A DNA stretch of 64,000 nucleotides from positions 1 through 64,000 of the forward strand of contig NZ_JAERRH010000021.1 of assembly GCF_016741855.1 (NCBI RefSeq), in the 5' to 3' direction. Source of the stretch: Streptomyces musisoli (GTDB taxonomy: Bacteria > Actinomycetota > Actinomycetes > Streptomycetales > Streptomycetaceae). Position 1 is the first letter of the stretch; every line of letters begins with the position of its first letter. A model generated the notes under the pieces. That model did no database searches. It was not told where the DNA came from and worked only from the letters and a program-made list of their open reading frames with translations. Position numbers and translations under genes: made by a program. Positions 26,252-35,025 of the stretch are shown here, in pieces.

Positions 26252-27823
26252 CTACTGCTTACCGCACAGCGAGACGACCTTCTGCTCATCCTCCGAGAGA
26301 GTGGGGCCGGGGCTGGGGGTCGCGGACGGGGTCGTGGACGGAGACTTCGAAGGGGACGTGGGGGACGTCTTCGAGGCCGATGGGTTCGGCGTCGGGGAGG
26401 CCTTGGTGAAGGCGGTGTGCGTGACGGCACCCGTGGTGCCGTGCGAGGCGCCGGAGCCGGTGGTCTTGTCCTTGCCGCCGTTCTTGGCGTTGCGGCGCGC
26501 CTCCTCGGCGGCCTGGCGCTCGGTCTGCTTGCGGCAGGCGGACGCCTGCACGGCCAGCTCCTGGACCTTGTTCCGGGCCGCCTCCAGGCCGCCCTCCGCG
26601 ATCGTCGCCTTCACCTGCTTCTGCTGGTACGGCGGCAAGTACTTGAGTTCGATCTCGGGGTGGTCCTTCTCCACCTTCGACAGCGAGACCCACGCCAGGT
26701 CCTGGCTGATCCCGCGGTACAGGGCGACGTGCTCGTCCTTGGTGCCGACGTAGTACTGCGTCTGCGTCCAGCGGTAGCCGCCGTACAGGCCGCCGCCGAC
26801 CACGGCGAGGGCGAGGGCGCCGTACAGCGAGGTCTTCAGCCACCGGCGCTTGCGCGGCTTGGTGAAGTCGCCGTCGGCGTAGTCGCCGAAACCGCCGGCC
26901 GGGACGTAACCGGTGGTGTCGCCGGAGCCGGGCGGGCCGAACTCGCCGCCGCCGTGCCGCTGGCCCTGACGGCCCAGGTGGGAGGCCCGGCCGGCCGGCG
27001 TCTGCATGATGCCGTTGTCGTGCAGGTGGTGCTGGTTCTCGGCGACCGCGCCGACCACGACCGGCTGGTCGGACAGCTGCCCGGCGAGGGTGTCGCCGGT
27101 GTCCAGGTCGAGCACGTCGGCGATGATGACCGTGATGTTGTCGGGGCCGCCGCCGCGCAGCGCGAGCTGGATCAGCTCCTGCACGGTCTCCTGCGGGCCC
27201 TGGTAGCTGGCGAGGGTCTCCTCCATCGTCTGGTGGGAGACGACGCCGGACAGACCGTCGGAGCAGATCAGATAGCGGTCGCCGGCCCGGACCTCGCGGA
27301 CCGACAGGTCGGGCTCGACGTGGTCGCCGCTGCCGAGGGCGCGCATCAGCAGGGAGCGCTGCGGGTGGGTGGTGGCCTCTTCCTCGGTGATCCGGCCCTC
27401 GTCGACGAGCCGCTGCACCCAGGTGTGGTCCTGGGTGATCTGGGTGAGCACACCGTCACGGAGCAGATACGCGCGCGAGTCGCCGACGTGTACGAGTCCG
27501 AGCCGCTGGCCGGTCCACAACAGGGCGGTGAGGGTGGTGCCCATGCCTTCGAGCTGGGGGTCCTCCTCGACCATGGCGCGCAGCTGGTCGTTGGCGCGCT
27601 GCACGGCGGTGCCGAGCGAGGTGAGGATGTCCGAGCCGGGCACGTCGTCGTCGAGAGTGACCAGGGTGGAGATCACCTCGGAGGAGGCGACCTCGCCGGC
27701 CGCCTGGCCGCCCATGCCGTCGGCGATGGCGAGCAGGCGCGGACCGGCGTAACCGGAGTCCTCGTTGCCCTCCCGGATCATGCCCTTGTGCGATCCGGCG
27801 GCAAAGCGCAGTGACAGACTCAT
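26252..27823 (-). CDS. pstP: PP2C-type Ser/Thr protein phosphatase PstP
   Basis: 523 residues. The cytosolic PPM domain (~1-240) has the metal-binding motifs REGNEDSG, LAIADGMGGQAAGE, VGDSRAYLLRDG, SDGLSG and GGPDNITVI. A ~70-residue linker, a transmembrane helix (TSLYGALALAVVGGGLYGGYRW) and an extracytoplasmic domain follow, ending in a long Ser/Thr/Pro-rich tail (SPTPNPSASKTSPTSPSKSPS). It reverses phosphorylation by PknB-type kinases. The start at 27823 (MSLSLRFAAGSHKG) is preferred to an upstream GTG because it matches the family N-terminus and has GAGGTG upstream. The Ser/Pro tail is longer than in mycobacterial PstP. Confidence 0.95.
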   Translation of the reverse strand: MSLSLRFAAGSHKGMIREGNEDSGYAGPRLLAIADGMGGQAAGEVASSEVISTLVTLDDDVPGSDILTSLGTAVQRANDQLRAMVEEDPQLEGMGTTLTALLWTGQRLGLVHVGDSRAYLLRDGVLTQITQDHTWVQRLVDEGRITEEEATTHPQRSLLMRALGSGDHVEPDLSVREVRAGDRYLICSDGLSGVVSHQTMEETLASYQGPQETVQELIQLALRGGGPDNITVIIADVLDLDTGDTLAGQLSDQPVVVGAVAENQHHLHDNGIMQTPAGRASHLGRQGQRHGGGEFGPPGSGDTTGYVPAGGFGDYADGDFTKPRKRRWLKTSLYGALALAVVGGGLYGGYRWTQTQYYVGTKDEHVALYRGISQDLAWVSLSKVEKDHPEIELKYLPPYQQKQVKATIAEGGLEAARNKVQELAVQASACRKQTERQAAEEARRNAKNGGKDKTTGSGASHGTTGAVTHTAFTKASPTPNPSASKTSPTSPSKSPSTTPSATPSPGPTLSEDEQKVVSLCGKQ

Positions 27824-27955
27824 GCGCACCTCGCCCGTCGGCTCCGGGTACAGCCGGTCGTGTCGAGCCACACTGCCCACCCTCCGGTTGGGAGCGCGCC
27901 GGAGACCGGGTGGCGGCCTGCCGCTGCGTGCTCGCTCCGCTCACTCATTGTCGTA

Positions 27956-28483
27956 CTACTTCCGCAGCTCGATTGCGGTCTTGCCGATGCGGATCGGCGC
28001 GCCCAGCGGGATCGGCGTGGGCGTCGTCAGCCGGGACCGGTCCAGGTAGGTGCCGTTGGTGGAACCGAGATCCTCGACGATCCACTGGCCGTCGCGGTCC
28101 GGGTAGATCCTGGCATGGCGGCTGGAGGCGTAGTCGTCGTCCAGCACGATCGTGGAGTCGTGCGCCCGGCCCAGGGTGATGGTCTGGCCCTGAAGCGCGA
28201 CGGTGGTGCCGGTCAGTGTGCCTTCCGTCACCACCAGCTTGGTGGGGGCGTTGCGGCCACGCCGGCCGCCGCCCTGCTGGGCACGCTGCTGCGGCGGCGC
28301 GGCCTGCTGCCGTGCCTGCTGCCGGCCGGACTGCTGCGGCCGGGCCGCTTCCCTACGCGATCCGCGCTGAGTGACGCGCGTACCGAACAGGTCGCTCCGG
28401 ATGACCTGCACGGCCACGATCACGAACAGCCACAGTACGGCCAGGAAACCCAGCCGCATGACCGTGAGGGTCAGCTCTGACAT
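27956..28483 (-). CDS. fhaB: FHA-domain protein FhaB
   Basis: 175 residues. An N-terminal transmembrane helix (MRLGFLAVLWLFVIVAVQVI) and a Gln/Arg-rich linker (~40-75) precede a C-terminal FHA domain with the canonical GRAHDSTIVLDDDYASSRHARI and DLGSTNGTYLD motifs. It binds phosphothreonine on PknB-type kinase substrates at the membrane; in mycobacteria FhaB (FipA) connects the kinase to the division machinery. The start at 28483 (MSELTLTVMRL) matches the family. FhaA ends ten bases upstream, so both are in one operon. Confidence 0.95.
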   Translation of the reverse strand: MSELTLTVMRLGFLAVLWLFVIVAVQVIRSDLFGTRVTQRGSRREAARPQQSGRQQARQQAAPPQQRAQQGGGRRGRNAPTKLVVTEGTLTGTTVALQGQTITLGRAHDSTIVLDDDYASSRHARIYPDRDGQWIVEDLGSTNGTYLDRSRLTTPTPIPLGAPIRIGKTAIELRK

Positions 28484-28493
28484 TGCCCCCGCT

Positions 28494-29360
28494 TCACCCT
28501 TCGGCTTGCCTATAGATAACGGTGGTGCTGCCCACGACGATCCGCGAGCCGTCGCGGAGCGTAGCGCGGGTGGTGTGCTGTCCGTCCACCACGATGCCGT
28601 TGGTGGAGCCGAGATCCTGGATCGTCGAGGGCGTTCCGGTCCGGATCTCACAGTGCCGGCGGGAGACGCCGGGGTCGTCGATCCGCACGTCGGCGTCGGT
28701 GCTGCGGCCCATCACGAGCGTCGGGCGGGAGATCTGGTGGCGGGTGCCGTTGATCTCGATCCAGTAGCGGGTGCGGGCACCGCTCATCGGGGCCGCGGCG
28801 GGCCGCTGGGTGGCGGGCTGCGGGTAACCGTAGCCGCCGGGACGGGCGCCGGGCGGCGGCGAGGACGGCATCGGGGGCGCGCCCGCGGGGGCGGCCGGCG
28901 GGTAGCCGTAGCCGCCGGGGGCACCCTGGCCGGGGCGGCCGGCCGGAGCCGCGCCGGGGGCCTGCGGTGCCGCCTGCTGGCTGCTGGAGGAGGCGAGGGT
29001 GCGCGAGCGCACCCGGTACAGGCCGGTGTCCAGGTCGTCGGCCTTCTCCAGGTTGACCTTGATCGGCCCCATGAAGGTGTAGCGCTGCTGCTTCGCGTAG
29101 TCGCGCACCATGCCGGCCAGCTCGTCGCCGAGCTGCCCGGAGTAGGGGCTGAGGCGCTCGAAGTCGGGCGCGCTCAGCTCCACGATGAAGTCGTTGGGTA
29201 CGACGGTGCGATCACGGTTCCAGATCGTCGCGTTGTTGTCGCACTCGCGCTGGAGCGCACCGGCGATTTCCACGGGCTGGACCTCGGACTTGAAAACCTT
29301 GGCGAAGGTGCCGTTCACCAGACCTTCGAGACGCTGCTCGAACTTCTTCAGGACTCCCAT
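28494..29360 (-). CDS. fhaA: FHA-domain protein FhaA
   Basis: 288 residues. The N-terminal ~125 residues are the DUF3662 domain (MGVLKKFEQRLEGLVNGTFAKVFKSEVQPVEIAGALQRECDNN). A Pro/Gly/Tyr-rich linker (GGYGYPPAAPAGAPPMP) leads to a C-terminal FHA domain (VMGRSTDADVRIDDPGVSRRHCEI...DLGSTNGIVVDG). FhaA binds phosphorylated partners such as the pseudokinase domain of the lipid II flippase MviN, restraining wall synthesis. ATG at 29360 with GGAGGAGGTG is a strong start. It is the first gene of the minus-strand operon. Confidence 0.95.
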   Translation of the reverse strand: MGVLKKFEQRLEGLVNGTFAKVFKSEVQPVEIAGALQRECDNNATIWNRDRTVVPNDFIVELSAPDFERLSPYSGQLGDELAGMVRDYAKQQRYTFMGPIKVNLEKADDLDTGLYRVRSRTLASSSSQQAAPQAPGAAPAGRPGQGAPGGYGYPPAAPAGAPPMPSSPPPGARPGGYGYPQPATQRPAAAPMSGARTRYWIEINGTRHQISRPTLVMGRSTDADVRIDDPGVSRRHCEIRTGTPSTIQDLGSTNGIVVDGQHTTRATLRDGSRIVVGSTTVIYRQAEG

Positions 29361-29707
29361 GGGGCACCTCCTCCGTCCCTGCCGTCGTCTTGCCTGCTCT
29401 GTGCCGCTGCCGTGCCGGGTACTGCTGGTACTGCTCACTGATCGTATCTACGCGCCCGCCAATCAGCCGGTTCCCCGAGCGGCTCCCCTTCGAACTCCTG
29501 GCGCGTGTCCTGCTGCCATGGATCGTAGAGGGGGGCGAAGACCAGTGTCCCGCACCCTGCTGTGGACCCGGCCCGCCTCCTGGGGAGATGGCCTGGACCG
29601 GTACGAGGTTGATACGTGAGGCGTGTCTCCTTGATACGTGCGGGACGCGTGAGCCGCCCCACGGTCCCCCGGGGCCGCCGCGGGCACCAGGGCCTGCGGC
29701 GCTGCGG

Positions 29708-29763
29708 GCCTGTGAGCCTGCGGGCCTGTGAGCCTGTGAGCCTGCGGGCCTGCGGGCCTGCGG
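29708..29763. repeat. 8-bp tandem repeat (GCCTGYGR)7
   Basis: Seven contiguous octamers, GCCTGTGA or GCCTGCGG, preceded by related words. They lie in the 514-bp stretch 29361-29874 between fhaA (minus) and tRNA-Leu, which otherwise holds no gene and must contain the fhaA operon promoter. Confidence 0.85.
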
Positions 29764-29812
29764 GTGGAAGGGGCGGCCGGGAAGCGATGTGAATCCACCC
29801 CGTACGACGTGC

Positions 29813-29818
29813 TAATGT
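29813..29818 (+). promoter_or_regulatory. Likely -10 element of tRNA-Leu
   Basis: TGCTAATGT contains a TAATGT hexamer with an extended TG, 57 bp before the tRNA. No clear -35 is seen. Confidence 0.4.
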
Positions 29819-29874
29819 TCTGGGTGTCGGAAGGGGCCAGCCCGAAAGGGCCGGAAGCGGAAGACACACCCAAT

Positions 29875-29958
29875 GCGCGGGTGGCGGAATAGGCAGACGC
29901 GCTGGATTCAGGTTCCAGTGCCCGCAAGGGCGTGGGGGTTCAACTCCCCCCTCGCGCA
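29875..29958 (+). tRNA. tRNA-Leu (anticodon CAG)
   Basis: 84 nt, class II with a long variable arm (GCCCGCAAGGGCGT). The acceptor GCGCGGG/CTCGCGC pairs with one G:U. The anticodon stem CTGGA/TCCAG encloses loop TTCAGGT with CAG at 29909-29911. The T arm is GGGGGTTCAACTCCCCC. CCA is not encoded. It reads CTG, the main leucine codon of this GC-rich genome. Confidence 0.97.
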
Positions 29959-29966
29959 CACAGAGG

Positions 29967-30000
29967 CTACAGGCCCATCGTGAAAACGATGGGCCTGTAG
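29967..30000 (+). terminator. Terminator of tRNA-Leu
   Basis: Perfect 14-bp stem CTACAGGCCCATCG / CGATGGGCCTGTAG around a TGAAAA loop, followed by TCGTTTAG, eight bases after the tRNA. Confidence 0.88.
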
Positions 30001-30270
30001 TCGTTTAGATGTCGTTCCTCGGCGTGAGCCATGTTGTGAGTAAGTTCTCAGGCCGCTCCGGGCAGTGCCTGCTGACGGTGCGTCGAGGACGGAGCCGGGA
30101 GCGGCCGGCCGAGGTCCGGGTCACATGACCGGCATCACACGAGGGCCTCGGCTTCGTGAGGGCCGGATCACCGGGGTGGGGCGGGCGCCTGTGCGGAGTC
30201 ACCGGCGGCCGTAGTCACCGCCGACCGGAATTGCTGTCGCCCGCCGAGCTGTCCCGGGTGCGGGGCCTTC

Positions 30271-30500
30271 CGTGCAGCGTCTCGTGCCGAGAGTCCCCTG
30301 TGGAGTCTCGGGCCCAGAGCCCTTCGTGGAGCGTCTCGTTTCGCGAGTTCCTCGTGGAGCGTCTTCGAGAGCTTTGCGTGAAGCGTGTTGCTTCGGGAAC
30401 CCTGCGTGAAACGTCCCCGAGAGCCTCGTGTGAAGCGCGTCGCTCCGAGGGCCGTCCGTGCGGCGTCTCCGGGGGAGCCCTTGTGCCGCTGCGCGATCGC
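30271..30500. repeat. Degenerate ~24-28 bp tandem repeat array
   Basis: Words like CGTGGAGCGTCTCG recur at about 30271, 30298, 30325, 30353, 30377, 30405, 30429, 30457 and 30481. The spacing of 24-28 bp is not a multiple of three, so this is not a protein repeat. Several units carry small palindromes (CTCG...CGAG). It lies in the gene-less 30001-30713 stretch, which also has a DnaA-box sequence TTGTCCACA at 30604-30612. Confidence 0.65.
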
Positions 30501-30713
30501 GTGGCCCCGCTCCCGCAACCGGGCATGGCAGCACGGTATTTCGGGGTGCCACGGCGGTGACGGCGGCTGACGCGGACCGCTCCCCGGTGACCGCCCGACG
30601 GAGTTGTCCACAGGGTCTGACGCGTTTCGGCCACCGGCTGTACGGTCTCTTCGAGTTGATGTTCGCACCGACGCCTGTTCAACGGCGCGGGCAGTACGGG
30701 GGAGGCGGTCACG

Positions 30714-32153
30714 GTGACCGGAACCGGTGTGGGAGCGGCGGACGCGGCGGACGAGGGCACGCGTCGGCTGCCCCGGGTGCGCGGATTCGCCGAATGGCCG
30801 CCGCAGGGTTCGCCCGGCTCGCCGAAGGAGGAGGGCAAGGCGCTCCGGTCGGGCGTGCCCCGCTCCGCCCACCGCGCCCTCGATCTGGAAGCCGCCCGCC
30901 CCGACGCGGTGAGCGCGGTGACCGAGTCCAACGCCGGCCGCATCCCCGAGCTGACCCCGCTCCGGGTGGGCCGGATGGCAGCCGGCCCGTTCGCCTTCCT
31001 GCGCGGCTCGGCCGGGCTCATGGCGTACGACCTCGCGCGCACCCCCATGACCGGGATCGGCACCCAGATATGCGGGGACGCGCACGCGGCCAACTTCGGG
31101 CTGTACGGCGACGCCCGCGGCGACCTCGTCATCGACCTCAACGACTTCGACGAGACCGTGCACGGCCCCTGGGAGTGGGACCTGAAGCGGCTCGCGGCCT
31201 CGCTGGTGCTCGCCGGCCGGGAGGCGGGCGCCGACGAGGACACCTGCCACGCGGCCGCCCGTGACGCGGCCGGCGCCTACCGCCGCACCATGCGGCTGCT
31301 CGCGAAGCTGCCCGTGCTCGACGCCTGGAACGCCATCGCGGACGAGGAGCTGGTCTCCCACACCGACGCACACGACCTGCTCGGCACACTCCAGCGGGTC
31401 TCGGAGAAGGCCCGGTCCAACACCAGCGGCCGGTTCGCGGCGAAGTCGACCGAGACGGCCGAGGACGGGAGGCGCCGGTTCGTGCCCGCCCCGCCGGTGC
31501 TGCGCAGCATCCCGGACGCCGAGGCCGCGGCGGTCGTCGCGTCCCTCGAGGCGTACGTCGACACGCTCGGCGAGGACCTCCGCCCCCTGCTGGCCCGGCA
31601 CGCCGTGCACGACGTCGCCTTCCGGGTGGTCGGCACCGGCAGTGTCGGCACCCGCTCGTACGTCGTCCTGCTGCTCGACCACCGCGGGGAGCCCCTGGTC
31701 CTCCAGGTGAAGGAGGCCCGCCCCTCCGCACTCGTCCCGCACCTTGCCACGGCCGGCTTCACGACCCCGCCGGTCGTGCACGAGGGCCGCCGGGTGGTGC
31801 TCGGCCAGCAGCGGATGCAGGTCGTCAGCGACATCCTGCTCGGCTGGACCACCGTCGAGGGGCGCCCCTACCAGGTGCGCCAGTTCCGCAACCGCAAGGG
31901 CAGCGTCGACCCGGCCGCCCTCGCCACCGACCAGATCGACGACTACGGCCGCATGACCGGCGCCCTGCTGGCCCGCGCCCACTCCCACAGCGCCGACCCG
32001 CGGCTGATCGCCGGGTACTGCGGCAAGAACGAGGAGCTAGACGAGGCGATCGCCGCGTTCGCCGTCACCTACGCCGACCGCACGGAGGCAGACCACAACG
32101 ACCTCCTCAAAGGCATCCGCACGGGCCGCCTCGCGGCAGAGACGGGCGTGTGA
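30714..32153 (+). CDS. DUF2252 domain-containing protein
   Basis: 479 residues. DUF2252 is recognised by the blocks R-MAAGPFAFLRGSAGLMAYDL, TQICGDAHAANFGLY, IDLNDFDETVHGPWEWDLKRLAASL and VGTGSVGTRSYVVLL. These resemble a protein-kinase-like or aminoglycoside-phosphotransferase-like fold (GDAHxxNF and NDFDE acting as the catalytic and metal Asp motifs). The substrate is unknown. No signal peptide. GTG start at 30714 with GGGGGAGG upstream. It is probably monocistronic, as the J-domain gene has its own promoter-like sequence about 145 bp later. Confidence 0.88.
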   Translation: MTGTGVGAADAADEGTRRLPRVRGFAEWPPQGSPGSPKEEGKALRSGVPRSAHRALDLEAARPDAVSAVTESNAGRIPELTPLRVGRMAAGPFAFLRGSAGLMAYDLARTPMTGIGTQICGDAHAANFGLYGDARGDLVIDLNDFDETVHGPWEWDLKRLAASLVLAGREAGADEDTCHAAARDAAGAYRRTMRLLAKLPVLDAWNAIADEELVSHTDAHDLLGTLQRVSEKARSNTSGRFAAKSTETAEDGRRRFVPAPPVLRSIPDAEAAAVVASLEAYVDTLGEDLRPLLARHAVHDVAFRVVGTGSVGTRSYVVLLLDHRGEPLVLQVKEARPSALVPHLATAGFTTPPVVHEGRRVVLGQQRMQVVSDILLGWTTVEGRPYQVRQFRNRKGSVDPAALATDQIDDYGRMTGALLARAHSHSADPRLIAGYCGKNEELDEAIAAFAVTYADRTEADHNDLLKGIRTGRLAAETGV

Positions 32154-32297
32154 GAGTCACGCGGGGCACAGGGGACTGCTGAAACTCGGTCGTGGAGTTC
32201 CTCAGGGGCGCGGGGCACTCGTGGACGGGCTGCGGTGAGACTCGTCAGGGGAACCGCGGACCCTGGTCCATGCCCGGCGCGGCGCTACTCTGGGCGG

Positions 32298-33110
32298 GTG
32301 ACGACCCCCGAAGCCGACGAGTCCCAGCCGCCGCGTCCCGAGGAACGGCTGGAACGGGCCGTACGGGCCGCCGAGCAGGCGTTGATCGAGTACGAGATCG
32401 CCGTGGAGACCTTCCGCGTCGAGGTCGAGAATTTCTCCCGCCTGCACGAACAGCGCCTCGGCCCCCTCTACGTCCGGATCGAGGAACTGGACGCGGAGAT
32501 CGCCGAGGCGAAGGCCGCCCGGACCGGCGACCCCGAGGACGTCCGCCGTGCCGAGGAGGCCCGCGCCCGCGTACAGCCCATCCCGGGCGTGGAGGAGCTG
32601 CTGCACGGCTGGATGGACGGGGACGGCCTGTTCCCGGAGGCCAGCGCCATGCTCACCGGCCAGCCGGTACGGCCCCCGCAGCGGGTGCGGCCCAGCGAGG
32701 AGGCTCGCAGGCTCTACCGCGACCTCGCCCGCAAGGCCCACCCCGACCTGGCCCAGGAGGAAGAGGAGCGCAAGCGGCGCGAGGAGTTCCTCAGCCGGGT
32801 CAACGCCGCGTACGCCCGCGGTGACGAGACCCTTCTCACGGAGCTGGCCGAGGAGTGGGCCGCCGGACCGGTGCCGCCCGAGCGCCGCCCGAGTCCCGCC
32901 GAGGAGCTGTACGCCCGCCTCGAGTGGCTCGCCCAGCGCAAGGAACTGATCGCCCTCGTCGCCCGTGAACTGGAGGAGGGCGCGATCGCCGGCCTGCTCC
33001 GCCTCGCGCCGGATGACCCGGACGGGCTGCTCGAGGAGATCGGCGACCGGCTGCGCGCCGACATCGCCCAGCGGGAGGCGGAGCTCGCCGCCCTGCTGGG
33101 GCAGGACTGA
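32298..33110 (+). CDS. J-domain (DnaJ-like) protein
   Basis: 270 residues. An N-terminal coiled coil (ERLERAVRAAEQALIEYEIAVETFRVEVENFSRLHEQRLGPLYVRIEELDAEIAEAKAA) is followed by a J-like helix pair with the HPD motif (EARRLYRDLARKAHPDLAQEEEERKRREEFLSRVNAAYARGD), then a helical C-terminus (LAALLGQD end). HPD is the residue set that stimulates Hsp70 ATPase, so this is a probable DnaK co-chaperone with an unknown client. GTG start at 32298 lies a few bases after TACTCT, suggesting a leaderless transcript. No zinc-finger or Gly/Phe region as in DnaJ proper. Confidence 0.85.
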   Translation: MTTPEADESQPPRPEERLERAVRAAEQALIEYEIAVETFRVEVENFSRLHEQRLGPLYVRIEELDAEIAEAKAARTGDPEDVRRAEEARARVQPIPGVEELLHGWMDGDGLFPEASAMLTGQPVRPPQRVRPSEEARRLYRDLARKAHPDLAQEEEERKRREEFLSRVNAAYARGDETLLTELAEEWAAGPVPPERRPSPAEELYARLEWLAQRKELIALVARELEEGAIAGLLRLAPDDPDGLLEEIGDRLRADIAQREAELAALLGQD

Positions 33111-33164
33111 GCGATCCGGCCGCGAAGGACCGGGCCACCTGTCGTTTCGGGTAGCGTCGGAGCC

Positions 33165-33512
33165 ATGAATTTCGGAGCTGGTGTGCCCACGGTCCAGGTC
33201 ACGGACCTCAAGGACGGTGACTTCCTGCTGGACGTCCGCGAGGACGACGAGTGGCAGGCGGGCCACGCCGAGGGAGCGCTGCACATTCCCATCAGCGAGT
33301 TCGTGGCCCGCTACGGCGAGCTGACCGAGGCCGCTCCGCAGGACGGCCGCGTCCACGTGATCTGCCGCTCGGGCGGCCGCTCGGCCCAGGTCACCATGTA
33401 CCTGGTCCAGCAGGGCATCGACGCGGTGAACGTCGACGGCGGCATGCACCACTGGGAGCAGACCGGCCGCACGGTCGTCACCGACGACGGCAAGCCGGGC
33501 TTCGTCCTGTAA
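33165..33512 (+). CDS. Rhodanese-like sulfurtransferase
   Basis: 115 residues, a single rhodanese domain: FLLDVREDDEWQAGHAEGALHIP (substrate-side CDC25-like motif) and the active-site loop CRSGGRS with Cys67. The six-residue loop fits thiosulfate or persulfide sulfur transfer rather than phosphatase activity. ATG start at 33165; a TAGCGT -10-like hexamer 7 nt upstream suggests a leaderless message. It lies 54 bp after the J-domain gene. Confidence 0.93.
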   Translation: MNFGAGVPTVQVTDLKDGDFLLDVREDDEWQAGHAEGALHIPISEFVARYGELTEAAPQDGRVHVICRSGGRSAQVTMYLVQQGIDAVNVDGGMHHWEQTGRTVVTDDGKPGFVL

Positions 33513-33579
33513 CCGGAGGCCCCTGCGGTCGGTCAGCGAAGCCGTCTGCTGTAGCCGGAGCCCGTGGTCCCCGCGACCG

Positions 33580-33700
33580 GGGCCTCCCGGACACCGCGTC
33601 CGGGCCTCCCGGAGACCGCGTGCGGGGCCTACCGGACACCGCGTCCGGGCCTACCGGAGACCGCGTGCGGGGCCTACCGGACACCGCGTCCGGGGACCTT
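33580..33700. repeat. 45-bp tandem repeat
   Basis: ACACCGCGTC recurs at 33591, 33636 and 33681 (period 45). Each unit consists of two related halves (GGACACCGCGTCCGGGCC and GGAGACCGCGTGCGGGGCC). It fills much of the 316-bp gap between the rhodanese and acyl-CoA dehydrogenase genes, which are convergent. No gene is seen in the gap. Confidence 0.8.
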
Positions 33701-33828
33701 CCGGATCTCGTGGCCGGAGTTTCCGCCTCCTGCGGCCGACGTCTCCCGGACCCGCGGCCGGACCTTCCGCAGCCAGCTCGGGCCGGAGTCTCCCCGCTCC
33801 ACGTCCGGATCCTCCCCGATCGCTCTCG

Positions 33829-34971
33829 TCAGCCGAGGGGGTGGGTGGCCAGCAGGTCGCCGAGCCTCTCCTCGTACGCCGCCGCCGGGCCGAGCGCCAG
33901 TTCCAAGTGCTTGGCCCAGGCGTGGTACCGGTGCAGCGGGTAGTCGGTGTCGGCGCCGAACCCGCCGTGCAGATGCTGTGCCGTCTGCACCACCCGCCGT
34001 ACCCCCTCCGCCGCCCAGATCTTCGCCACGGCGACATCCCCGGCGGCGGGCAGCGCCCCGGGCGCCCCGGAAGCGATCCGCCACGCGGCCTGCCACAGGG
34101 TGGCCTCCATGGCCCGCAGGTCGATGTACCGGTCCGCCGCCTGCACGGCCACCGCCTGGAACGTCGCGATCGGATGCCCGAACTGCTCCCGCTTGCCGGT
34201 GTACTCGCCGGTCATCCGCAGCACCCGCTCCCCCAGCCCGAGAGCCAGCGCGCACGTCCCGGTCACCAGCAGCGCGTGCAGCCACTCCCAGGCGCCGTCG
34301 GCCTCGATCACATCCTCCGGCTCCACCCGGACGGAGCGCAGCCGCAGCTCGGCCAGCCGCTCACCGCTGGTGGAGATCTGCTCGGACGCCACCAGCCCGT
34401 CCGCCTCGCGCGGCACCAGAGCCAGCACGGTCCGGCCGGCGACCGTGTCCTCGGTGTGCGCCGGTACGACGACCAGGTCCGCGTCGTACGCCCACGCCAC
34501 CGCCGTCTGCACCCCGTCCAGCAGCCACGCCTGCCCGTCACGCCGCGCGGTGACGGCCGATTCGGCCGGGTCGTGACCGGTACGTCCGTGCGCCGCGACG
34601 GTCAGCACCAGCTCACCGCGGCCCGCCCGGTCCAGCAGCCGGCCGGCCTGCTCCGGGCCTCCAAACGCCTGCACGGCCGCCATGGCGGCGCTGTGCTCAA
34701 GCAGCGGCACCCGCGCCAGTACCCGGCCGGCCTCGCGAAGCACCAGACACAGCGCGATGGCGTCGAGGCCCGCTCCGCCGTGCGCCTCGGCCAGCAGCAG
34801 ACTCAGCAGGTCGGCATCGGCGAGCCGGGACCACAGCGCCCGGTCGAAGCCCTCGGCCACGGCGCCGGTGGTGAGCGCCGGACTGGGCACCGCGTCGGGC
34901 AGCACGTCGGCGAACACCCCCCGCGCCGCCTCGGCCGCCGCCAGCTGCTCCTCGGTGAAGGTGAAGTCCAC
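33829..34971 (-). CDS. Acyl-CoA dehydrogenase
   Basis: 380 residues, normal for the family. It opens with FTFTEEQLAAAEAARGVFAD. The middle beta domain is present (LTVAAHG...WLLDGVQTAVAWAYDADLVVVPAHTED), and the C-terminal helical domain has the FAD/tetramer motif GEYTGKREQFGHPIATFQAVAVQAADRYIDL and QTAQHLHGGFGADTDYPLHRYHAW. The usual catalytic Glu near the C-terminus appears replaced or shifted, as in one subunit of the heteromeric FadE enzymes of steroid side-chain oxidation. GTG start with GGGAGG upstream. A KstR-like palindrome lies 71 bp upstream. Confidence 0.88.
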   Translation of the reverse strand: MDFTFTEEQLAAAEAARGVFADVLPDAVPSPALTTGAVAEGFDRALWSRLADADLLSLLLAEAHGGAGLDAIALCLVLREAGRVLARVPLLEHSAAMAAVQAFGGPEQAGRLLDRAGRGELVLTVAAHGRTGHDPAESAVTARRDGQAWLLDGVQTAVAWAYDADLVVVPAHTEDTVAGRTVLALVPREADGLVASEQISTSGERLAELRLRSVRVEPEDVIEADGAWEWLHALLVTGTCALALGLGERVLRMTGEYTGKREQFGHPIATFQAVAVQAADRYIDLRAMEATLWQAAWRIASGAPGALPAAGDVAVAKIWAAEGVRRVVQTAQHLHGGFGADTDYPLHRYHAWAKHLELALGPAAAYEERLGDLLATHPLG

Positions 34972-35025
34972 GGCCTGTCCTCCCGGCGGGTGCGGTCATC
35001 TGACCGGTCGATCCGGCAGACGATC

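Noticed and set aside
30271..30500. CRISPR array
   Set aside because: The repeats are contiguous and degenerate without unique spacers, and no cas gene is near.
30168..30560. Open frames across the ~26-bp repeat array, as a repeat protein
   Set aside because: Unit lengths of 24-28 bp are not multiples of three, so no single frame gives a consistent peptide repeat; no ribosome site.
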